Of a stretch of DNA of 64,000 nt, positions 57,076-64,000 are shown one piece after another. Position 1 is the first letter of the stretch. Every line of letters begins with the position of its first letter. The notes beneath the pieces were generated by a model. The model ran no database searches, had not been told where the DNA came from, and was given only the letters and a program-made list of their open reading frames with translations. The position numbers and the translations under genes were made by a program. The stretch comes from Aquila chrysaetos chrysaetos (taxonomy: Eukaryota; Chordata; Aves; Accipitriformes; Accipitridae), in contig NC_044009.1 in assembly GCF_900496995.4 (NCBI RefSeq), positions 35,797,505 through 35,861,504 on the forward strand, in the 5' to 3' direction.

Positions 57076-57689
57076 TGTGGATGGATAGGTTCCCCAACAG
57101 AAGATGCCATTATGGATGGAGACAGAGCCTCCTCCTCTGCTGGGAGGAAGGCTGGAAGAGCCTGAGCTCTTGGGAGCCCTGATGCTGTGCTTGCACCCTG
57201 GCTGCAGATGCTCTGCCAGCTCCAGTGTTGGGTGTCTGTAGGTGGGTGCAGACAGATCCTCACCTCAGTAATGAAACCTCTGGGCTGTTGGACCCAATAC
57301 CTTTCCCGGGGCCCTGTGCTGGCCCTTCGGGGTCAAGCTCCAAGTGTGCAGCCAGTGTCTGCTGCCCAGTGCCAAACACGGCCGGTGGGGCTGAGGACCT
57401 GGACAGGGCAGTGCCTGGGCTCCTCTTGCAGCCCTGCTCCTTGCACGGGTGGGCTCTACACAACCAGCCTCCCCCGCTGGCGAAGGTCCTTCAGAGGATC
57501 CCAAATCCAGCTTGGAGGGGCTCTGAGGCTCCTCTGTGCCCAGCCGCCACCTCTTGGGGACCGAGTCTGGCTCCGCTGGGCCCAGAGCCCTTCCTAACCC
57601 CATCCCAGACAGACGGATATCCCAAAACCCACTGGTCCCAGGGGCCCCTGCTCTGGGTCCCTCTGGCTGAATGAGGTGGTGTGCGTGTG

Positions 57690-58390
57690 CCCAGACTGTC
57701 CCCTCCTGTGACTGTACAGTACACACGGCTAAATATATGTCTGTGCAGATACAGGAACTCAGAGGGGCTGAGTGATGCTCCCTTTCTATACCTCTTTTCA
57801 TGGGGAGAGCTAATGAGATTCATGTCATTAAAGGGCTGATGTTTTGTGGGATGGGAGCCTTTTAAACGGGATGTGTCCTGGCTTAGTCATGGCAAATATT
57901 TACCAAAAAAAAAAAAAAAAAAAAGAGAGAAAGAAAAAAAAAGGGACATACCGTATAAAATTAGAGTTCTGAAAATAGTATTTAGAGCAAGTGAGAGAGA
58001 GGAACCTAAAACAGAAAATACAGCCCAGTCTGTTCAGGAGTCAGGGGAAAAAGAGAGAGCAAGGGGAAAAAAAAAAAGCCAGAGATAAAACGAGAGAAAC
58101 CTCGGCAGTAAAAACAGCATCTTGGTAAATAGACTATTAAAAAAATTCTGACCTGCTTTATGGCTTTCTTGGCTGCCGTTCAGCTGTGCTGCCCTGGCCG
58201 GCACGGAGGGAAGGTAGCAGGAGCCGGCGTCTGTGTGGATGCTCAGAGCCCTGGGACGCGGCTCCCCCACCCCGAGCAGCCGCACGGGGCGTTAAATTTA
58301 GCCACATAATGATGGCCCTGAGGAGGCAGCCTTTTGTAGCCACACTGTAATTACTGCCTCGCTTATAAATTTTATTTTTCTTATTATGTT
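57690..58390. promoter_or_regulatory. Broad AT-rich island with homeodomain-like sites
   Basis: Seven hundred bases of low GC in a GC-rich intron. It includes catgtcattaaagggctgat, an A20 run plus GA-rich tract (57905-57950), gttaaatttagccacataat, and TAATTAC at 58348-58354 followed by cttataaattttatttttc. The last 120 bases look most like a conserved homeobox-responsive element. Confidence 0.4.
57905..57924. repeat. Poly-A tract (A20) grading into A/G-rich sequence
   Basis: Twenty A followed by gagagaaagaaaaaaaaagg. It could be a simple repeat or an old retroposed tail, but no retroposed sequence is recognised upstream of it. Confidence 0.8.
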
Positions 58391-60429
58391 TCCTCCTCCT
58401 CCTCCTCCGCTGGGGAAGGGGTGGGGGGGGTCTCCCACACCCCCATCAAACCCGCAGCTCTCCAGGGAGCGGGGGGTACTGCTGCAGGGATGGAGCAGGT
58501 CCATGGGACAGAGGGGAAGGTGGGAATGGCTGCCCGAGCCCTGTGCCACCCTGTGCCGCTCCCCTGCCCCAATACAGGGCTCAGCTCCACATCTGGGGAT
58601 GGGGGAGGCATTGAGCTAACCCTACTATGGTAGGGTCCCCACAGCCCAAAGCATGGGTGTCTTGGCTTCCCCAAGCCTTAGCATTGCCCTCTCAGGGTGC
58701 TTGGGAGATGGGCTTGTGCAGGCAGGACCAGGGGGTCCCCATCAGGGCACAGCCAGGCTTGGGGAGGCAGCCGGGTTGCCCACCAGATGCAAGGAGCGAC
58801 TGTCCGGCCCCGCTCGGCGGGTCACTGGCTCCAGCCCTGCTCCTCGCATAGGTGGGAAAGGCGAAAAGGGCGAGGGCTGGCCCCGGCCCCCTCCTCCTGC
58901 CAGGAGCGGGGCAGAGGGGACGGCTCCTCTGTGAGCCGGTGCAAATGGGGGACAGCTTCAGGCCAGGCAAGAACGTGCCAGAAAAGGTCTCGTTCCCCTC
59001 TTGTTTTCCCAAAACAAAGGAAGCAGCCTTGCATTGCTGGAAGTCGCGTGCTCGGGCTGTGCTGGCTTGTTATCATCCGATAACCCGGCGACCCGGGAGC
59101 TGCCCTGCTCCTCACCCGTCGAGCCCACACTACGGGATGCGAACAGCTTCCGCATGAGCTGCCCTTTGCAGAGATCCGTTTTCCGCTCCCCAGGCTGGGG
59201 GGGGACAGCAGCGGGGACTGCCGTGGTGGCCCCGGCCGGCCCTGGGCTCACTGTGTGCCGTGCACCGTGTGCCCGGCCGGGGACCTGCCTGTACAGGCAA
59301 TGGCGGATGGTGAAGGCAGAAGAAATGTGGAGGTGGCAGGTGCCTTGGCATGGCCCGGGTGCTGCTGTCCTGTGCAGGGCGTGGAAGGAGATTTGGGGCT
59401 CTGCTGTATCTCGCTTTGCCCCATGCAAGTTCCCCGAGAGCACCATGGCCAGGCTCTGCTGCAGAGCAGGATGGGCAGTGTGTGAGGCTGGGGGCCGGGG
59501 TCCCTTGGGGCACACGGTGACACCTTCGGGGAAGGGACCCTTGCAAACCACCAAGGAAGGCTGCGCAGCACCGGGACCGCCTGCTTTCCCTTTCAGCGCT
59601 GCCCCTTCTCCCAAACTCGTGCCCTGGAGAGGGTGCAGTGGTGCTGAGACAGCGTAAGGACTTCGGTGAGGCTGGTGGTCAGGCTGATGTTCATCCATCA
59701 CTGTGGGGAGGTGTTTGGGGGAGTGTCTCCTTGGCAGAGCCGTGCACGGGGGACATGCGGGACCGCAGCAGTCCCACCCAGCTGTGCCCAGAGGAGCCTG
59801 CTCATCCCAAAGCAGCCCCTTTCTCCTGCCCCGTGCTACAAGGGCTCTGTTCAGCACTACGATGACCTGAGGCAACCTCCATCCGTTGCTCAAGTGCCTG
59901 TTTCAGGGCAGGTGGGACAATACTAAATCAACTCCTTTAAAGCCTCCTGACCCGCAGCCCCACGGACGTGCTGGTCTCCATCCCTCCCTCATCTCTTGCG
60001 GGCATGCCGGGGGCTGGCACGCTGGCTGGCCGCCCGGGCACGGGGCTGCCTCGGCTGCTGGCCAGGAAGCTCCTGGCCCGCCTGGGTCTGTGCCCCGACC
60101 CTCTGCCCCACCGCAGGGTCCATGGATTGCGCCAGGCGCCAGGGATTCAGCACCGAGGTGGTCGTGGGAGCCCTCGGGGACAGCGGCCACCACCTCGCCG
60201 GTGGTGGCTTGGGAGCCCAGGTGTAGAGAGCGCCGGGGACCGGGAGACAAAGTGCCCTTTCAGCCCGAGCCCTGGAAAGATGTGTGTGTGTGTGGAGGTT
60301 AATGCCCTCAGCCCCGGGGAGAGGAGAGGAGAGACCGCGGGTTGGCTCCATCCCCACCGGGAGTGGGGAGCCGGGAGCTGGCCCCGCACGTGTGCCTCTG
60401 CGTGTGCCTGCGTGTGCCTCTGTGTGCAG

Positions 60430-60720
60430 GAGGCTTATGCATTTCCGCCTCAGTGTATTTATGTACGTCATGTGTGTGTCTTACTCATCACTGTGTTTTT
60501 CTTTCCTTGTTCTTGGGTCTTTCCCCCACCCCCGCCATGGATTTATAATTCTTATGGCATTTTATTCTTTCCCTTTTTTTTTGTTTAAATCTCCGGTTTT
60601 GGAAGTTGCTGGCTCCTTAGGAAAATAAGCTGTATTTTTAGTGCTTGTCTGCAAGGCTGCTGATCCCGCCTGCCCCTGCTCATCGCTTACTCACTATTTG
60701 TTTAAGCTTTTATTTTCCCC
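60430..60720. promoter_or_regulatory. AT-rich high-complexity island
   Basis: Contains aggcttatgcatttccgcct, tgtatttatgtacgtcatg, catggatttataattcttat, tttgtttaaatctccgg and gtttaagcttttattttccc. There is no open frame of note and no repeat. Candidate conserved non-coding element. Confidence 0.4.
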
Positions 60721-60789
60721 TTCGCCCCGTGCTGGGGTGCGGGGGCAGCCAGCGGCGTGCTGGAGCTGAGCGGCACGGCGGGAGCGCGC

Positions 60790-60980
60790 TGAAGTTGTCA
60801 ATGAGCAAAAGGCAGCTCCAATCTGGCCTTTATTGAGGTCTGGGCTTGCGTAGCGCTGGAGCAGCCTGCCCTGTAATCAGCCAGCCACCAGAGCTGGCCA
60901 GCCTTGTAATAAAGCAGCTCTATATTTATTTGTTCTGTTTATACCCTGCTCTGTAATAAGTTGGGAGCCCTCCCCACTCC
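60790..60980. promoter_or_regulatory. AT-rich island with MEF2-like site
   Basis: Contains caatctggcctttattgagg, cttgtaataaagcagctc, a MEF2-like CTATATTTAT at 60920-60929, and ctctgtaataagttgggagc. Repeated TAATAA words near a MEF2-type box suggest a compact enhancer. Inference from motif content only. Confidence 0.45.
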
Positions 60981-61269
60981 CCCCGTTTTCTTTGGGAAGC
61001 TCCTCCAGGTCTCCGAAGGGATCTGCCATCCCGCACGCAGCGGATGCTCGGGGCCCTGCATCCTGCGAGCAGCTCTGGCCACATCTGGGCCACACGCCTC
61101 TTGCTCCCTGTGCCCCACACACCCTGTGCCTGCTGTACCCATCCTCTCCCCAGCATCCCAGCCCTGTTCCCCCCACCCAGAGAGCCCCCGTGGCTCTCCC
61201 AATACCCCGCATCCCCCCCGTGGCCCCTTCTCCCCATCCCCGCCGCCCCCAGCACTGCCTCTGCCAGCC

Positions 61270-61620
61270 CCCCTCCTCCCCCTCTCTATTTCAACCTTGG
61301 GTCTTTTTAAAATACATTCATTAAAGGGAGCTCAGTTGCCCTTTCCCTGGCGAGTCTGGAACACTGACAGCCTGTTCGCCCGCGTGTCTGTAATTAAACT
61401 CAATCTCTGGGTGAATACAACAATGTGACTGCACAGAATAATTCCTGGAGATCCTGACGCCGAGGAGGAGTGTGGCCTGTGAGCGGCCCATTCACGCCTG
61501 GCTTTCTATAAATACTTTACTATGTGGCACTAAGAAAACTTCAAGCCCTTTCCCCCCCCCCCCCCCCTTTTTTTTTTTTTATTAGTGCTACATAATATAG
61601 TAATTGTGCGACTAGAAGGT
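61270..61620. promoter_or_regulatory. AT-rich island with TAATTAAA, SOX-like and MEF2-like words
   Basis: Contains aatacattcattaaaggga, TAATTAAA at 61391-61398, a SOX-like AACAATG at 61419-61425, cacagaataattcctgg, and a MEF2-like CTATAAATA at 61506-61514. It ends at a C16-T13 run followed by tacataatatagtaattg. This is the densest cluster of developmental-type motifs in the window. Confidence 0.45.
61552..61580. repeat. Poly-C/poly-T junction (C16 T13)
   Basis: Sixteen C directly followed by thirteen T, a pure pyrimidine tract. Lengths are liable to slippage. Confidence 0.9.
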
Positions 61621-62239
61621 CTCCCCTGTGCCTGCCCGGGTTCACGGGCCTGGGTGTGACCTCGCGCTGCACCGGCCGAGCGCGGGAGCCTGCCGCCGTG
61701 CCCAGGGACTGCCGCGCTGGCCCCAGGGGTGCCAGCCTCGCCAAGGGGACGCAGGTGGCCCGGGGCACCCTCCAGCCCGGACCTGGGGGGATGCGGTGGG
61801 GATGCTCTGCCAAGCCAAAAGGCTTACGCCCCTGAAATCCTTCCCGGTTGTGTCCCTGCTGGCAGCAGTGCTGTCCTGGGAGCTGTGGCTGCTGGGGGGA
61901 GACGCAGATGGGTATCGGGGCAGAGGGATGAAGGACGGGTCTGGGGGAGCATCCTTAGATGCCCATGGCCCTCAGCGTGGCTGCTTCTCAGGTCCTAGCC
62001 CAGCAGCTCTCTGGCCCGGGGTCCTTGGAAAGCGCCAGGGCAGCCGCTCCCCAGGTCCCATCCTGCCCAAGGCCAGGGAGGAGGTGTGTGTCTCAAGTGC
62101 AGTCGCATCCCGTCTGCCATCCGTGTGCCTCCCCGGGGCCCTGCCTGCCCTCCCCTCCCCTTGAGCTTGCCGGTGGCATGTCCGGAAGGATGCTCAGGCA
62201 CCCCCAGCTCCCTGGGGAATCCTCCCTCTGGCTCTGTAA

Positions 62240-62290
62240 CCTTCAATAATGATGCTTTTTAAAGCATTACTGGCCCATGCAGACCTTGCC
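62240..62290. promoter_or_regulatory. Small AT-rich element
   Basis: Short stretch reading ccttcaataatgatgctttt and then aaagcattactggcc in a GC-rich setting. Weak candidate; too short to call. Confidence 0.2.
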
Positions 62291-62639
62291 AGCTTGGGCT
62301 GCCCCTTGCCCAGAGGGGCTGGAGCCAGTCAGTGCAATTTCCCAGCTGTGGGGTGTGCCAGCCCCACGCACTCCCCTGCTCCCCAGGCAGCGTCCCTCAG
62401 CTGGCTCCCGGGTTGCTGTGGTCACACGTGCCTGGTACAACACAGGTGCCACAGTCGCAGAGCCCTGCCTGCCTGGCTCTTGCTCCCTGCATTCTGGGAC
62501 CACAGGGTTGCAGAGAGAGCAGGGCTCCCATCCCACTCCCCCGGGGTGCCAGAGAGGTGGAGCACAGAACCTGGGGACATGGGCTGGGGACTGGCATGCC
62601 ACCCTGGCCCTGCCAGCTGGGGCACGCCTGGCACGGTCC

Positions 62640-62790
62640 TGGCAGGGTTGACATGAGGATATCGCTGCATTTGCATGGCCAAGAGTAATATTAGATCTCT
62701 GTGCCGCGTTGATGTTCCTGAAAGCCACAAAGGGCATTAATATTCATAAGCCCACTCGGCCTTATCCATATTCATGTCGCATCCCTCGAC
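62640..62790. promoter_or_regulatory. Candidate enhancer with octamer, TCF-like and homeodomain words
   Basis: Contains an exact octamer ATTTGCAT at 62669-62676, agagtaatattagatctc, a TCF/LEF-like ccacaaaggg, cattaatattcataagccc and ccatattcatgtcgcatcc. High-complexity, AT-rich, sharply bounded by GC-rich DNA. It looks like a deeply conserved non-coding element, though conservation cannot be tested here. Confidence 0.45.
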
Positions 62791-63835
62791 TGCATGGCCC
62801 CTGCATGTTTTTCACCTGCTTGGCAGCGTGGTGCCTGGGAAAGTGGCACCATGTAGAGCCAGAGGTGCCAACCCACCACTGGCTAGGGCTGAGTGAGGGC
62901 CACGGTTGCTGGTGCAGGGTGAGCTGTGGGGATTTGGGGACCAGCTCTCCCTGGGTGCTGCCCTGTTTTGTGGCCACCCAGTTGAGCTCGAAGCCTAGCA
63001 GACCCATGGGTAACACCTGGGAACAGCGACCCTCCGGTGTCCCTGCTCTCCCCTGCAGCCTGCCATGGTCTCTAGCCCCTGCAGCCCTGTCCCTGCCTGG
63101 CAACCCCTGCCTTGGTGGGGGACCCCTGCCTTGGTGGGGCACCCCTTAACCTGTCCCCCAAAAGCTGTCCAGTGCCTCTGGAAGCCCTTGGGCAGGGTCT
63201 GAGACTGGTGATGCAGAGCAGAGTGCCAGGAGGGTCTCAGGTACCTCCATCCCTGTAACGCTCCATCCCATCGCCTCCATCCCTTGCCCTCTCCTCTCTG
63301 TCCCTCTCTGACTGTTTTGCTGCCAATGTCCTCCTGCATGGCCACCTAACTGCCCTGCTTTCCAGATTTGTTTTGTAGGACAACCCAACCCCCCCCCCAG
63401 CCCCAGCACTAGGGGCTTGCAGCCCAAAGGAGACAGCCTGGAGGCATTTGCATCCTCATCCCGGCCGAACTGCTGCGAAATGGGTGCCCTGGGTGTCAGA
63501 GCCGCAGAGAGGTGGCCCAGGCCCTCCGAGCTGTCCCTGCAGCCCCCCAGGACAGCTGAGCGCTGTCACCCCCCCCCCCCCAACCCATAATGCTGTGGGC
63601 TGCCCTTGCACCCCAGAGGCGCCAAACCTTGCCCTGCACCCACCTTGCGGGGGGCTGTGACCTCTCCTGGTTGTCACGCCCGCAGGTAGAAGGGGACAGG
63701 GGAGAGAGCAGAGCGGGCAGCACGCTCCCTGCCTGCAGCTGGGCCCGGTGCCCCGCGCCCGCCTGCCTGCCTACGGCGGCGGGCTCTGCGCTGGCGGGGC
63801 TGGGGACACGCCGTGCGCTGGCGTGGGACAGGGAC

Positions 63836-63849
63836 GCGGCAGATGGCGC
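63836..63849 (+). promoter_or_regulatory. CTCF-like core
   Basis: CGGCAGATGGCGC with the preceding base matches the CTCF core at about 12 of 14 positions, including all of AGRKGGCRS, in a CpG-rich block (63680-64000). Binding is inferred. Confidence 0.3.
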
Positions 63850-63916
63850 CCTGCCTCCGGTCAGCCGCCGCCTGATGGCCCGCTCCTGCCGGCTGCGTGG
63901 GGCTGCAGAGCCGGCG

Positions 63917-64000
63917 CTGCGTCCCTGCAACCCCGGCACCGCGTCCCTGCAACCTCAGCACCGCGTCTCTGCAACCCCAGCATTGCTCCTCTGCGTCCCG
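63917..64000. repeat. 22-bp tandem repeat at the window end
   Basis: Three near-identical 22-bp units (ccgcgtccctgcaaccccagca type) at 63917-63938, 63939-63960 and 63961-63982, then a diverged partial copy. The array may continue past the window. Confidence 0.85.

Larger units (their letters stand above)
47691..64000 (+). other. Large NHEJ1 intron, probable IHH regulatory landscape
   Basis: The donor GTAAGG follows the exon ending at 47690 and no later NHEJ1 exon is recognisable in the remaining 16.3 kb. Long reading frames here are GC-driven shadows with no family resemblance. The sequence alternates GC-rich blocks with AT-rich islands, listed separately. Introns of NHEJ1 are known in mammals and chicken to carry distal enhancers of IHH, the next gene along; assignment of any particular island to IHH is inference. 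Confidence 0.7.

Noticed and set aside
57905-57924. Poly-A tail of a processed pseudogene or SINE
   Set aside because: No gene-derived or tRNA-like body lies upstream and no target-site duplication is visible.
58958-59893. 311-codon minus-strand frame in the NHEJ1 intron
   Set aside because: GC-rich sequence with no recognisable domain, signal or homologue pattern; stop depletion explains its length.

Overview
Vertebrate nuclear DNA, most likely from a bird. It holds intron-containing protein genes with GT-AG splice sites, compact GC-rich introns, CpG-island promoters, very few interspersed repeats, a decayed CR1-type LINE fragment and several long poly-C runs. There are no bacterial, phage or CRISPR features. 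I recognised genes by comparing conceptual exon translations with remembered vertebrate orthologues; no database search was run.

Layout. 1-5125 (+): most of ABCB6, whose first exon lies outside the window. 6985-11777 (-): complete ZFAND2B. 13035-26885 (-): complete RETREG2 (FAM134A). 27272-33084 (+): complete CNPPD1, head to head with RETREG2 across a 386-bp CpG-rich promoter. 34896-39559 (+): SLC23A3, complete except for doubt about the first exon. 42632-47690 (+): first four coding exons of NHEJ1 (XLF). From 47691 to the window end is one NHEJ1 intron of more than 16 kb. In every gene the exon lengths sum to an open frame. The set has the order and relative orientation of human 2q35 (NHEJ1-SLC23A3-CNPPD1-RETREG2-ZFAND2B-ABCB6), read in reverse.

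The genes do not form one pathway. ABCB6 is a porphyrin-linked ABC transporter, ZFAND2B a proteasome/p97 adaptor, RETREG2 an ER-phagy receptor-like membrane protein, CNPPD1 a cyclin-fold membrane protein, SLC23A3 an orphan NAT-family transporter, and NHEJ1 a DNA end-joining factor.

The most interesting non-coding part is the long NHEJ1 intron. In amniotes, introns of this gene are known to carry long-range enhancers of the neighbouring IHH gene. Here GC-rich sequence is interrupted by AT-rich islands dense in homeodomain, MEF2-like, SOX-like and octamer-like words (notably 60430-61620 and 62640-62790), an orphan CpG island with a perfect CRE (51420-52330), and several local tandem repeats. 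I found no convincing new gene system; the best candidates for follow-up are regulatory.
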